Notes: a model not told the origin generated them from the letters alone. Positions 27,139-35,855 are shown, counted from the stretch's first letter. The stretch: DNA of 64,000 nt from DAISJD01 sp036821645 (GCA_036821645.1 DAISJD010000002.1:1-64000), one strand, 5' to 3'. Program-made: numbers and translations.

Positions 27139-27907
27139 TGCCGAACATGCTCGGCTGCCTGTCGAACTCAACCATCCTAAGCGGCTTGCAATGGGACGAC
27201 ACGAATAAGGGCCCGGTGGTACCGTTTCCGCCGTCTCTGATGGCCTCATCAAACCCGATAGCCCGCTGCCAATCATCGTCGTCTTGGTTTTTCTTCATGT
27301 CCGCGAATTCCTGGTCAGACTGATATGGGCAGAAGACGCAGGAGGAACGTGGTGGGATTGGAAAGCCGTTATTCGTGAGCCAGCGGAGGCAATCGCTCCG
27401 ACGCATGTTGCGATCGATAAGCGGCCATGAATTCTTTATCCAGCGCGCCTCGGATGGTGCCATGCGGTGTGCTTCTTCTCGGCTGATCCCCATCCAGACT
27501 TCAGCGGAAACACCCTTCGCCTGTTTTCCCGGCTTCACGCCTAGCATCTCCCGGATCTTCCTGATCACGACGCGCGTTTTCCACTCCTTGGAACAGTGCT
27601 TCGCCAGGATTCCGCCAGGAAAGAAAAACGGAGGCGTCTGATCAAAGCCGCTCCCGTCGCGGTATAGCATGATGGTACTTTCAGATAGGCTTAGGTCACT
27701 GCGCCGCACGCGAACTATTTTGAAGGGGAGCTGAGTCTCAAGCCAGTCGAGGTGACGGTAAGTCCCACGCTTTTCATCGCCCGTATCTGCGAATATTGCG
27801 CAGTCCGGCATCGGCCCGATTTCACCGCCTGCTGCCATTAAAGCAATCGTTGTCGATTGCACACCGGCTCCCAAGGATATGACGCGAAGATTTGAGTTTC
27901 CGGTCAT
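27110..27907 (-). CDS. PP-loop ATPase/PAPS reductase-like phage protein
   Basis: A 265-residue protein of the adenine-nucleotide alpha-hydrolase superfamily. The P-loop-like motif is VISLGAGVQSTTIAL at residues 9-23. FADTGDEKRGTY follows, and a Cys cluster lies at SCVFCPY, with CSKEWK earlier. Relatives annotated as phosphoadenylylsulfate reductases are frequent in phages but generally lack a sulfate pathway. Similar folds occur in DndC and in nucleoside-modifying enzymes. Coupling with a cytosine methylase makes a nucleic-acid modification role attractive, as inference. Confidence 0.78.
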   Translation of the reverse strand: MTGNSNLRVISLGAGVQSTTIALMAAGGEIGPMPDCAIFADTGDEKRGTYRHLDWLETQLPFKIVRVRRSDLSLSESTIMLYRDGSGFDQTPPFFFPGGILAKHCSKEWKTRVVIRKIREMLGVKPGKQAKGVSAEVWMGISREEAHRMAPSEARWIKNSWPLIDRNMRRSDCLRWLTNNGFPIPPRSSCVFCPYQSDQEFADMKKNQDDDDWQRAIGFDEAIRDGGNGTTGPLFVSSHCKPLRMVEFDRQPSMFGNECSGVCGV

Positions 27908-28809
27908 CTCTGTACCACCGGATATTCATCCCAGGTTCGGCCGTCGAGCAAACGACCGGCGGCACGCTTGCTCATGCGTTCGAAAGTGTGCAGACGAAGA
28001 CTGCCAATATGAAAGCCATATGAATCCTGTCCACCGATCTCGTTCATATCCATAAATATGTTTTTTATCTTTGAATCTTTCTCGTAATGGGTGTCGAGTT
28101 CTTCTCCGTCCAAATCCCAATCAATAATTGGGAGCCAACTGCCCCATTGCTTGAAAAAGAAAGCGGCGCCCTGGTCTTTGCATTGACCCCTGATCGCACG
28201 CGCCCAATCAGGGTGCATCGGTCGCGCATCCGGGCCGCTCTCCCCGCCGACGATTGCCCAATCGATGCCCGTGAGATCGAGCCTGCCGACCGGGCCGATC
28301 AATGGCTCGAACGAGATAAACCGGATTGCTGCCGGGGTGGCCCGCAGATGGTCGATCCGATCCGCATAGGCTGCGCTCTCGACTGAGGTGCCGAGCCACA
28401 AATTTCCCAGAGGCTCACCGAAACCGGCAACGACTGACTTCATCCGTTCTGGTCGCTTGCTCAGGATCTGGTAGGTGTGGCGTGGGGTTTCACGCATGAC
28501 CTGCCAGATGCGACCGACGAATTCTTCGGAGACCGCAGGATGAAAAACATCAGACATCGAGTTGACGAAGATCCGGCGCGGTTTTTTCCAGCGATGTGGT
28601 ATTGCAAGATGCTCATCCGCCTCTCTTATGCCGCCCGTCCAAACTCGACGATCGCCGGAGAGGCGGGTAAGTCCAGTGTATTTTTCTTTCCCCATGGCTT
28701 CGAGGCGGTATGCCATCTGCATGGCATAGCAATTCGTGCAGCCAGGGCTGACGATGGAGCACCCGGCTACCGGATTCCAGGTCTCATCGGTCCACTCGAT
28801 GGAAGTCAT
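27904..28809 (-). CDS. DUF5131 (phage Gp37/Gp68) family protein
   Basis: A 301-residue protein beginning TSIEWTDETWNPVAGC, the hallmark of the phage Gp37/Gp68 family. The cysteine triad C-x6-C-x2-C (GCSIVSPGCTNCYAM) resembles a radical-SAM-like cluster site. Later motifs are IFVNSMSDVFHP and FISFEPLIGPV, then WAIVGGESGPDARPM. The family is a divergent radical-SAM-like protein of unknown reaction. It starts inside the previous stop (ATGA). Confidence 0.88.
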   Translation of the reverse strand: MTSIEWTDETWNPVAGCSIVSPGCTNCYAMQMAYRLEAMGKEKYTGLTRLSGDRRVWTGGIREADEHLAIPHRWKKPRRIFVNSMSDVFHPAVSEEFVGRIWQVMRETPRHTYQILSKRPERMKSVVAGFGEPLGNLWLGTSVESAAYADRIDHLRATPAAIRFISFEPLIGPVGRLDLTGIDWAIVGGESGPDARPMHPDWARAIRGQCKDQGAAFFFKQWGSWLPIIDWDLDGEELDTHYEKDSKIKNIFMDMNEIGGQDSYGFHIGSLRLHTFERMSKRAAGRLLDGRTWDEYPVVQR

Positions 28810-29300
28810 GATGCCTTCTTCTCTGCACAAGCCGACCGCCGCTGCCGACGCGCGCGGCGTGCGGCCTTCTGAGCCTCACTCATGAGGAAAGCACCGCTTG
28901 CCGAGATGGTGGCGGCAATCTCGGCGCGCCGCGCGGGCGTCAGATAGCGGCCTGCGGCTTCCAATCGCTTCGCCAGATCAATCACGCGAGATGCCTGGAT
29001 GTCGCTGCCGCGCTGTCGGGCGACCTCGATCCGGCGCAACTGCGCCAGGAGATCTCGGTAATCTTGAGCCGCCCGCTCTTTCTGGTAGCGCATAGAGGAG
29101 ACGAGACCGGCCAACTTTATTTTGAATTCATGGGCTGGGTCGCTTTTCAGGATCAAAGACCAAGACGTCGCTTTCCCCCAAGCAAGAACAACGATACTCG
29201 TCATCCGAGCATTTGCGCTCAGGCGATACCGGCGGTTCGGTCTCTTGGTGCCATGCGGCCTGACCACGCCGCTGCGCCGGATCGTCAAGCGGCCGATCAT
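28806..29300 (-). CDS. Hypothetical phage early protein
   Basis: A 164-residue basic protein. ATG 29300 fits the ATGA overlap pattern of this operon, but the first 68 residues look less coding than the rest, and the conserved-looking part begins near MRYQKERAAQDYRDLL (ATG 29096). The helical C-terminal half is Arg/Ala-rich and ends in a cluster of Arg. No family is recognised. It could bind nucleic acid. Confidence 0.55.
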   Translation of the reverse strand: MIGRLTIRRSGVVRPHGTKRPNRRYRLSANARMTSIVVLAWGKATSWSLILKSDPAHEFKIKLAGLVSSMRYQKERAAQDYRDLLAQLRRIEVARQRGSDIQASRVIDLAKRLEAAGRYLTPARRAEIAATISASGAFLMSEAQKAARRARRQRRSACAEKKAS

Positions 29301-29866
29301 TCAGCGTGTCCAGCGCGCAGAGGTTCATTAAAGCGGTGAGATCTTGGCTTGTCGCCGTCAAAAAAAGAATTTTGGGCGATCATCATCGCGTAAATTGCGA
29401 TGTCGACCATCCTTCTCTTTTGAAAAGCGTCATTCAGAAGTCGGTCCAGGTGATCAGGATCTGCGCCCATCCAACCATCGCCCCGCTCTGGCGTTTTTTC
29501 AGCCAATCGGTATTCCATAGATCTTGCGAACTCATGGACTGCATTTAGGTTCGATTTAAGCGCTTCGGTTGGCAAGACGAATATTTGATCTTTTTCAGAT
29601 TGATAAACTTCACAGCCAATCGAAACCAATTTGTCCGCGACCTTTTCCTTATCGCAATCTGCGACAGTTAAAGCGGGAATATTTTCTCGTTTAAGAAGGG
29701 TTGTTCCCTTGCGTTCAACCAATTTCAGGAGATAATGGCCATCGGGAAAGATTTGATCGCATTCAAGTCGATCGCATGCCTCGGCTGACAATGGCTGCCC
29801 CTTCAGCCCAATTTCACTCATCGCCCTCTTGATGAGCCAAAACATTTGTTCTTGATAAATGCTCAT
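29297..29866 (-). CDS. Hypothetical phage early protein
   Basis: A 189-residue protein without a recognised family. The C-terminal KRRMVDIAIYAMMIAQNSFFD resembles a helix found in some phage nucleotide-metabolism proteins, too weakly to name. It is translationally coupled on both sides. Confidence 0.65.
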   Translation of the reverse strand: MSIYQEQMFWLIKRAMSEIGLKGQPLSAEACDRLECDQIFPDGHYLLKLVERKGTTLLKRENIPALTVADCDKEKVADKLVSIGCEVYQSEKDQIFVLPTEALKSNLNAVHEFARSMEYRLAEKTPERGDGWMGADPDHLDRLLNDAFQKRRMVDIAIYAMMIAQNSFFDGDKPRSHRFNEPLRAGHAE

Positions 29867-30177
29867 TTTTCCGGTTTTCCTTCGGGCAAGGAATCATGAT
29901 CGACATGATTCTGGCGCAAGCTCATCGAAGCGGTAATCTCGCCGTGCCGAGCGTAAAGCGCGTTGATCCGCTGACGATCCGCCTCGGTGTGACGGTCCTT
30001 ATTATTCAAGGACATCAATTCACTATCGATGCCCTGGATCTCGGCCAGATCGCGGATATCCTGCTCGGTCGGTGGCGGCGGTACCGCACGGGCGGCGGCC
30101 TGCGCCGCCAGATGGTTTCCGCGTCCGGTTTTGTTCAGCTTAACGGGGCGGCGCGATCTCTGTGTCGGTCGCATCAT
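29863..30177 (-). CDS. Hypothetical basic phage protein
   Basis: A 104-residue protein with a basic, disordered N-terminus (RPTQRSRRPVKLNKTGRG) and a helical, charged second half. No family is recognised. It has 4-bp overlaps with its neighbours. Confidence 0.6.
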   Translation of the reverse strand: MMRPTQRSRRPVKLNKTGRGNHLAAQAAARAVPPPPTEQDIRDLAEIQGIDSELMSLNNKDRHTEADRQRINALYARHGEITASMSLRQNHVDHDSLPEGKPEK

Positions 30178-30536
30178 GAGCGCACCGCCTGATTGTATTC
30201 AGCCACAGCGTTCAGGTGATCTCGATCTGGACAGGCGCCTGGGGTGATTCCTTCGTCCAGCGTGACGCCTTCAAAGATCGTCGTGGCGTCGGTCAGCGCT
30301 CGTTCAATTCCCGTTTCACGCAGGTCGCACCCGGTGAGATCGAACCCGCGCAAATCCTGACCGCTCAAATCCCAGCCCCGCATGTTGAGGCCCCGAAAAT
30401 CGGTTTCAGGATTTAGGCCGCCGGCAATCGCGTATGCCCGAATGCCCAATTCCTCGCACTGCATCACAGCGTCAATGGCAGAAAGATCAAGGGGGAGATC
30501 GGGTAATGGCACTTGATTGAGAAAAACAATTTTCAT
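30174..30536 (-). CDS. Pentapeptide-repeat protein
   Basis: A 120-residue protein. The central part has at least five consecutive A(D/N)LxX-like units (TDFRGLNMRGWDLSGQDLRG and on through FDLTGCDLRE), predicting a short right-handed quadrilateral helix. Longer pentapeptide proteins such as Qnr mimic DNA, but this one is short and its role is unknown. ATG 30536 is preferred; the frame is open to 30575. Confidence 0.72.
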   Translation of the reverse strand: MKIVFLNQVPLPDLPLDLSAIDAVMQCEELGIRAYAIAGGLNPETDFRGLNMRGWDLSGQDLRGFDLTGCDLRETGIERALTDATTIFEGVTLDEGITPGACPDRDHLNAVAEYNQAVRS

Positions 30537-30547
30537 GGTGCTCAAAC

Positions 30548-30766
30548 TCACGAGAAGATCCACAAGAAGACCCAAAGTTCAAAAGCCAGGGCCATGAGGG
30601 AGGCCAGTTCCACGATCACGATCCGCACCTTGCGTCGGCCCGTGTCCGGGCCCAGGATGGTGCGTTCATCGGGATCGATTAGGATGCTGGTGAGGGCAGG
30701 GCATGGGCGGCGGGCGATCATGTCGGCCTTATCAAGGCGCATCCTCTTGGGGTTGATCGCGTTCAT
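30548..30766 (-). CDS. Small phage membrane protein
   Basis: A 72-residue protein with a basic N-terminal half and one C-terminal hydrophobic helix (IVIVELASLMALAFELWVFLWIF). It is coupled to the upstream gene by ATGA. Function unknown. Confidence 0.55.
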   Translation of the reverse strand: MNAINPKRMRLDKADMIARRPCPALTSILIDPDERTILGPDTGRRKVRIVIVELASLMALAFELWVFLWIFS

Positions 30767-31317
30767 TGTGTTGTCGCCTTTTTCGCCCGTTCACGCTCGC
30801 GGTCGCTTTTTTCAAGCTGGCGAATGCGGTCCTGAATCTTTGACTTGAAGGAAGCGACCGCGACGTCGCTGTTGATTTGAGAAAACCTCGGCACTGCGAA
30901 TGGCCTTATGGCCGACAGAAGCTGTGACCAGCGCGGGTCTTCTTCGGCAGGTGCTGGGTAAAGTGGGGCGTATCCAGCGGGCACTAGGTGGCTAGGCACC
31001 TTGACGATGATCCCCGTCGGACCAAGCGCCAGCACCTCTACTGATGGCGGGTTTTCACCGAAAACCGGCTCAAGCCTTTGCCTGACCTCCTCAAGAAAAA
31101 AAGTCTGGTGAGCCTCATTGCCCTTTACCTTGCACTCCCAAGCGCTCGATTGAGCGGCGAATGCGACAACAGCCTTGGTCAAATGTCCGTAGTGAGCGGA
31201 CAGGATCTGGATATGATCCCAATCCGGCCACCGATCGTCGATCTTGACGAAGCCCGCGTGGTCGCAGAACAAGTGACCGATTTTAGTTTTTTGGTTTTCT
31301 ATCAAGGCCATAATCAA
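30763..31317 (-). CDS. Hypothetical phage early protein
   Basis: A 184-residue protein. The C-terminus is a charged coiled-coil-like helix (FKSKIQDRIRQLEKSDRERER). No family is recognised. ATG 31317 overlaps the previous stop; ATG 31311 is also possible. Confidence 0.65.
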   Translation of the reverse strand: MIMALIENQKTKIGHLFCDHAGFVKIDDRWPDWDHIQILSAHYGHLTKAVVAFAAQSSAWECKVKGNEAHQTFFLEEVRQRLEPVFGENPPSVEVLALGPTGIIVKVPSHLVPAGYAPLYPAPAEEDPRWSQLLSAIRPFAVPRFSQINSDVAVASFKSKIQDRIRQLEKSDRERERAKKATTQ

Positions 31318-31604
31318 GCCGCCTCGGACAGTAGATCGACGATCTCGATGCAGCGATCGGCGGCGATGGCTCCGATGTCGGCGGTATCAGGGGGCGCAAG
31401 GCGGCGGTTCATCTCGCCCGCAATCGCGTCCTCATGGTCGATGGCTTGACTGCGTCCGGTGACATGGCGGCTGTCCCGCATCAGCGTGATGCAGGCGCGA
31501 ATGATCGTGGTGTCGGCATCCTCGGCCTCGGCGACCAAGATATCGACCAATTCTCGATGGTCGAGCGGCAACGCACTTTGCGTGCGCTTTAAATTCTGGT
31601 TCAT
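31314..31604 (-). CDS. Hypothetical phage early protein
   Basis: A 96-residue acidic helical protein starting MNQNLKRTQ, with AAGGAA six bases upstream of ATG 31604. The frame is open to 31718 but that part lies inside the previous gene. No family is recognised. Confidence 0.6.
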   Translation of the reverse strand: MNQNLKRTQSALPLDHRELVDILVAEAEDADTTIIRACITLMRDSRHVTGRSQAIDHEDAIAGEMNRRLAPPDTADIGAIAADRCIEIVDLLSEAA

Positions 31605-31605
31605 T

Positions 31606-32313
31606 TTAAATTCCTTGGCTTGTCGGCCCACGCATAACGCGCTCCGATCTCTTTTCGGTGTCGAACGCTGTCTCGACGAGGATGCCGATATCACCCTTGT
31701 ATGCATAATCCGGGTCATCGAGCGTCATGGTGCCGATCATAAAAGACGCGCGATAAGTCACCATCGAGCCAGACAGCTTGGATAGTTTGACGAGCGTAAC
31801 GATGTGGTGTGGCGCAAAGATCGCGGCCCCCGCGATGATCGCGAGATCAGCGATCATCGACAACATCGCCCTATCTTTAAGCCCCGCCTCGACCCAAAAC
31901 CCGCCGATCAACACCGCGCGCCCGTGAAAATCCACTGCCGCCAAATCGGCGCGGGGCGTATTGCCCTGCCAGTCCGGCCCATAGATCAGCGACCCATCCT
32001 GGATCGCGCGTTGAAGCGAGCCACCGGCCCGCGAGACGCCACCGATGCAGGCGACGACAGCACCATCCCGGATCAGGCGGATAAAGTAACCGGGCTTTGC
32101 GCGATCGGGGTAAAACGCTGGAAACACCGCATCCCCGACCATTGCCCGCAAATGCTCGTAAAACATTTCTTCATCGGGTGAGATATCGACCTCGTACCTG
32201 GCACCCCTCAGATCCGCCACCAACCGTTCTACCGCCGGGACCAGATCTGGGCGGCATGGGCGATATCCGCCGATCAACCCCGTGATTCGGTACGTTGCGC
32301 TCAGGTCGTTCAT
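31606..32313 (-). CDS. Hypothetical protein, possibly acyltransferase-like
   Basis: A 235-residue protein. The section YFIRLIRDGAVVACIGGVSRAGG and the later IADLAIIAGAAIFAP recall strands and helices of GNAT-type enzymes, but no acetyl-CoA motif is clear. It is coupled by ATGA to the first gene of the leftward operon. Confidence 0.6.
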   Translation of the reverse strand: MNDLSATYRITGLIGGYRPCRPDLVPAVERLVADLRGARYEVDISPDEEMFYEHLRAMVGDAVFPAFYPDRAKPGYFIRLIRDGAVVACIGGVSRAGGSLQRAIQDGSLIYGPDWQGNTPRADLAAVDFHGRAVLIGGFWVEAGLKDRAMLSMIADLAIIAGAAIFAPHHIVTLVKLSKLSGSMVTYRASFMIGTMTLDDPDYAYKGDIGILVETAFDTEKRSERVMRGPTSQGI

Positions 32314-33263
32314 GTCGCATCCTCGGCATCGACGACACCAATCACGCCATCGCGAAACGGTATCATCACGGCCCGATAACCGCCGGTCGCATCACCGGAT
32401 CTCATGGTGACGATCGTGCGTTCCGGCTTGCCGGTTTCTACCGCCGCCATCAGCGCCGACCAGCGCGATTGCAGGTAGTCGTAAGCGGCGGGCAAACTGA
32501 AAAAATCCTGCCCCCGTGCTGCTGCCAATTGCGCCGGGCTCCAAACCCGGCCCGCCTCGGGGCCGAGGGCGCGGATCCGCGCATCCCGACCATAGGCCGA
32601 CAACCCACCGCCAAGGCCGAGCCTCCGTGCCGCCTCGATCACCCCGGACGCGAGGATGCCGGATGAGAGATCCAGCGCAGCGACCAACTGATCCAAGCGA
32701 CGCCCGCCGAAATCGGCAACGGCATGATGGCCGGTCAGTCGCGCCAAGACCGGCGGATCGGATCGACCCGATCCGCCATCCGCATCAACCACTGCGACGT
32801 ATTGCGGCATCGAACCAAGAGAAACCCGCCCAGTTCGATCACCAGATAGGCCCAGGTGACGAGACAAAGCCGCATCCGCCGCCGCGTCTTTAAGCCGATA
32901 CGCATGCTTCATCTCCTCGATTTCTCGGCTGATTTTTTGGCTTTCGGCGAGTTGATGCCCAATCTTTGCTTCGACGCGCTCAATGGCGCGCAATTCCGCC
33001 GCCGTCGGCACCCGAGCGTCGCGGCGGCAATAGCTCTCGACCCGCCGCAAATTCCAGTCGAGCATCTGGGACGTTCGATACTGACCGACGCCAACCCGGC
33101 CATTACCCAGGAGTGCGACAATCTTGCGAACCCGGTCAAACATCTCATCGTGGAGGGCATCCGCCCCACTCGCAACCATGCTCAAGATCCGCACCCCCTC
33201 GCCCCAGTTTTTTGCTACTTTAAAAAAACGATCAAAAATAGATTTTTTGATCTGTTCGATCAT
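32310..33263 (-). CDS. First gene of the leftward early operon, unknown function
   Basis: Up to 317 residues, with an N-terminal helical region and a C-terminal mixed domain (YDYLQSRWSALMAAVETGKP). ATG 33263 lies inside the predicted -10 region and operator. If that promoter is used, translation must start further in, for example GTG 33194 or ATG 33179. No family is recognised. In position it resembles the first delayed-early gene of a lambdoid leftward transcript. Confidence 0.65.
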   Translation of the reverse strand: MIEQIKKSIFDRFFKVAKNWGEGVRILSMVASGADALHDEMFDRVRKIVALLGNGRVGVGQYRTSQMLDWNLRRVESYCRRDARVPTAAELRAIERVEAKIGHQLAESQKISREIEEMKHAYRLKDAAADAALSRHLGLSGDRTGRVSLGSMPQYVAVVDADGGSGRSDPPVLARLTGHHAVADFGGRRLDQLVAALDLSSGILASGVIEAARRLGLGGGLSAYGRDARIRALGPEAGRVWSPAQLAAARGQDFFSLPAAYDYLQSRWSALMAAVETGKPERTIVTMRSGDATGGYRAVMIPFRDGVIGVVDAEDAT

Positions 33264-33291
33264 ATTTATTAAATGTGATCGTCATTGTCAA
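33258..33291 (-). promoter_or_regulatory. Leftward early promoter with overlapping palindromic operator
   Basis: On the minus strand TTGACA (33291-33286), 17 bases, then TAAATA (33268-33263). The -10 and half of the spacer are covered by a palindrome with 10-bp arms, nine of ten matching, and a 3-bp centre (33258-33280). The divergent XRE repressor gene starts 59 bases away. This is the expected arrangement of a repressor-controlled early promoter. Confidence 0.6.
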
Positions 33292-33338
33292 GTTTTTTGC
33301 TGTTCTCACAGCATAATTTTTGGCTATAAGATGGGCAA

Positions 33339-34124
33339 ATGACAAAAAAATCAGAATTATCTAAGCTTTTGAGGAATTTAAGGGATGCGTCAGGCAAGAC
33401 GCTTGCTGAACTCGCTGACGAGCATGGCTTCTCGTCTAGCTACTATCGTGCATGCGAGTCTGATAAATACACCCCAACAGATGAGTTTTTATCAAGAGTA
33501 TCAATTGCATTTAATTACAATTTAAAAGATTTATTGGAATTATCAAAAATAGCAAAAAAGGAAATAGCATTAAACAGTGAAGAATATCAAAATACACTTG
33601 AAAAATCAAAAATAATTAATAATGAGACGATAGGATGGATATTAAAAAAATATGAAATTGAAAGCGGTATAACGCAGAAAGAACTTGCAAGCAAAATAGG
33701 TTGCAGCAATGTTACTCTTGGTTATTGGCAAAAATTAAAATCACCGCCACCAATTCGTCAGGCTACCGCCATCGCAAATGCGATCGGCGAAGACCCGGAA
33801 TTTATAAAAAAACTCATCTTTATCGCACAAGGAAGAAAAATTAACGACGAAAATGAAAACGAAAAAATTAATGTGCAGCAATCGCCTGAAAAAACGCTTA
33901 CCAGATCCCTGACCCTCGAAGACATACAGGATGACCCTGTTGATACAACAGAAGTTGAACGCCTGCCACTCATAGATGCAGCTAATCACCTCAACAGAGT
34001 TTTAGTGGCTCTTTTCCACATGGGTGGTACGAATAACTTATTGTCGGCCGCTCAAGAATGTGAGGCATTCACTTCACGCATCCTAAAAGAGGCTGGAAAA
34101 GCGATCGCTAAAAAATCGGCCTGA
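33339..34124 (+). CDS. XRE-type repressor with two helix-turn-helix domains
   Basis: A 261-residue regulator. The first HTH spans about residues 5-60 (LLRNLRDASGKTLAELADEHG) and a second about 100-155 (GITQKELASKIGCSNVTLGYW). The C-terminal part is acidic then helical (LTLEDIQDDPVDTTEVERL). There is no LexA-type peptidase motif, so induction is probably not by RecA-stimulated self-cleavage. It is AT-rich relative to neighbours and divergent from the early operon it likely represses. Confidence 0.82.
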   Translation: MTKKSELSKLLRNLRDASGKTLAELADEHGFSSSYYRACESDKYTPTDEFLSRVSIAFNYNLKDLLELSKIAKKEIALNSEEYQNTLEKSKIINNETIGWILKKYEIESGITQKELASKIGCSNVTLGYWQKLKSPPPIRQATAIANAIGEDPEFIKKLIFIAQGRKINDENENEKINVQQSPEKTLTRSLTLEDIQDDPVDTTEVERLPLIDAANHLNRVLVALFHMGGTNNLLSAAQECEAFTSRILKEAGKAIAKKSA

Positions 34125-34508
34125 TCATATAGCAATCCGGCAATCTGAAATCGTGTCGTTAGACACTAGGCGCGGCGGCAAGACACCGTCAATGCCCGCA
34201 ACTCGCATGTCCTCTGGCGCATAGCCAGGCATTAAGGCTGTTTTTAAACTATCACCGCACAACACGCGCATTCTTGTCATGCGACCATGTCCATGCGGCT
34301 CAACAGATACGATGCCGCGCACCGGATAAAATAAGAATCCGCGAGCATCAAACTGTAGACGTCCGCATTGCCGCACCGCGCAGGTATCGAGTGAGGATTC
34401 AGGTAAATATATAGAATCCAAACCCTTGAAAAATCTTACGGGGAGTGCAACCCCTGACAAGTAAATACAAGCATCAACGCTTGTCTTGCCAGCAAAAAAT
34501 GCATACAT
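34125..34508 (-). CDS. Hypothetical protein beside the repressor
   Basis: A 127-residue protein with no recognised family, convergent with the repressor gene and directly abutting its stop. ATG 34508 is preferred to TTG 34514. It could be a lysogeny accessory gene expressed from the prophage. Confidence 0.55.
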   Translation of the reverse strand: MYAFFAGKTSVDACIYLSGVALPVRFFKGLDSIYLPESSLDTCAVRQCGRLQFDARGFLFYPVRGIVSVEPHGHGRMTRMRVLCGDSLKTALMPGYAPEDMRVAGIDGVLPPRLVSNDTISDCRIAI

Positions 34509-34528
34509 GTCCAATTGTTAATACTCTC

Positions 34529-34661
34529 TGCCCACATAAATGGGCATAGTTACCCCCGTCGCCACTTGATGGCGGCAGGGGTAAAACAGTCTGGAATGTC
34601 TGGTCATTTCGGCTGGGGTGAGGGTGTGTGCTAGACACCTGATCCCACCCCTTATTTTTTT
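34529..34661 (+). ncRNA. Candidate structured small RNA with three hairpins and terminator
   Basis: Three hairpins in a row with no gene: TGCCCA/TGGGCA (34529-34546); a 12-bp stem with one mismatch (34552-34563 with 34571-34582); and a two-part stem GGGGTG...GGTGT/ACACC...CACCCC (34615-34651) followed by TTATTTTTTT. The last is a plus-strand intrinsic terminator 490 bases beyond the repressor gene. The promoter was not found with certainty. The remaining gap up to 34,953 shows nothing else except AT-rich DNA near 34,815-34,845. Confidence 0.45.
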
Positions 34662-34953
34662 GATAGTCTTTCCTCGTCGTGCAGTCGTCAAGCGAATGAC
34701 CATGCGTGTGCTGCATAATTATATTGCGTGCAATCAAAGACTGTGCCCACGAAACCCCAATAAAATAAATCCGTGCAAATCAAGGCATTGCCCTGTTTTA
34801 TTGCCTGACAATATATAATTAATTATTAGTAAAAAATCTAAAAATCACGAATTGTCTGCTTTCGCGGGACAATCGGTACGCCCGCGAATCTATCTTTACG
34901 TTAAAGACTCAAGCGCGGGCGATCCTAACAAAACATTTTCCAGTGGTTGCGCT

Positions 34954-35304
34954 TTATCTCTTGAACTTAAACTCTTTGTTTTGTTTAGCTGCTTGCAACT
35001 CTTGCTCAATGCACCCATGCAGAATCACATAAGATCCGCCGCCGCCAACCCGCGCAATATGGTCGCATTGCGCCTTGATCGCTTGGTCCAGATTATCCCA
35101 TACCGGCTTAATTGCATCGTAATATGCCTGCTCTTGTTGCAGGCACCCGCCCTCAATCACCTGCGACGATCCACCGCCTAACGACGCTATCCGCTTGCAT
35201 CCGGCCTCGACGTCATAATTCGGTACTTCCGCCTTTGCCGCGCCCGAACAAAAAAGAAAACCAAGCACCGCCAAGCCATAAAGTTTTGCGCCCTTAAACC
35301 TCAT
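34954..35304 (-). CDS. Secreted protein with a duplicated Cys-Gly motif
   Basis: A 116-residue protein with a signal peptide (about 1-25, AAKA-EV). Two copies of a C-x2-IA-x(L/V)-GGG-x-S-x-VI-x2-GC-x2-QE unit (about residues 35-60 and 80-105) predict a small disulfide-bonded domain pair. The family name is not known to me. It probably acts in the envelope and may be a lysogenic conversion gene. Confidence 0.7.
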   Translation of the reverse strand: MRFKGAKLYGLAVLGFLFCSGAAKAEVPNYDVEAGCKRIASLGGGSSQVIEGGCLQQEQAYYDAIKPVWDNLDQAIKAQCDHIARVGGGGSYVILHGCIEQELQAAKQNKEFKFKR

Positions 35305-35316
35305 TTTCCGCCCCCG

Positions 35317-35628
35317 CTAAGCCAGAAATTGCTTAATTTCATTCGCAGTCTGGATATTCGCTTGACGCGCAATACCCATTATTGAGAACCAATCAATAAT
35401 TGTCCAAATACCAAAACCACCCAGAGTAAATAACTTCAAAAGACCGTTTTTAACTTGACCCAAATAAAAACGGTCAACCCCAAGCCCGCCGAAAAAAAGC
35501 GATAAAATCAAAGCCGTTTGAGGACTTTTTTCTTTTCCTGCTAATTGTAAATCGAAATTTTGCTTTTTATCATCTGACATTGAGTCACGTATTGACTTCA
35601 AAAGCTGCATATACTGCATATTATTCAT
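35317..35628 (-). CDS. TM2-domain membrane protein
   Basis: A 103-residue protein with the TM2 signature: ALILSLFFGGLGVDRFYLGQ, then GLLKLFTLGGFGIWTIIDWF, two helices joined by a short turn with the conserved DRFYLG. It lies upstream of the secreted Cys-Gly protein on the same strand, so both may be expressed together from the lysogen. Function unknown. Confidence 0.85.
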   Translation of the reverse strand: MNNMQYMQLLKSIRDSMSDDKKQNFDLQLAGKEKSPQTALILSLFFGGLGVDRFYLGQVKNGLLKLFTLGGFGIWTIIDWFSIMGIARQANIQTANEIKQFLA

Positions 35629-35855
35629 CTTATTTCCCCATAATTATGATATTAAGCAAATTAACTCATAAAATAATTCAACACACAAATCAACCTATAA
35701 ATGATTTATTGATTTTTTTACCACTTTATAATTAATATTTTATTTATAATTAAAATGCATATCTGTTATAAAAATTTTACATATTAAATTATATCGACAT
35801 ATTTAATTAAAAAAGACTATTTTTTATGAAGTTATGATTTTTTCACGGGCAAATC

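Noticed and set aside
29128..29361. 77-codon minus-strand frame between the 29297 and 28806 genes
   Set aside because: Overlaps both neighbours and needs TTG or an ATG without a ribosome site; the ATGA coupling favours the 28806-29300 frame. Kept in mind because its middle looks mildly coding.
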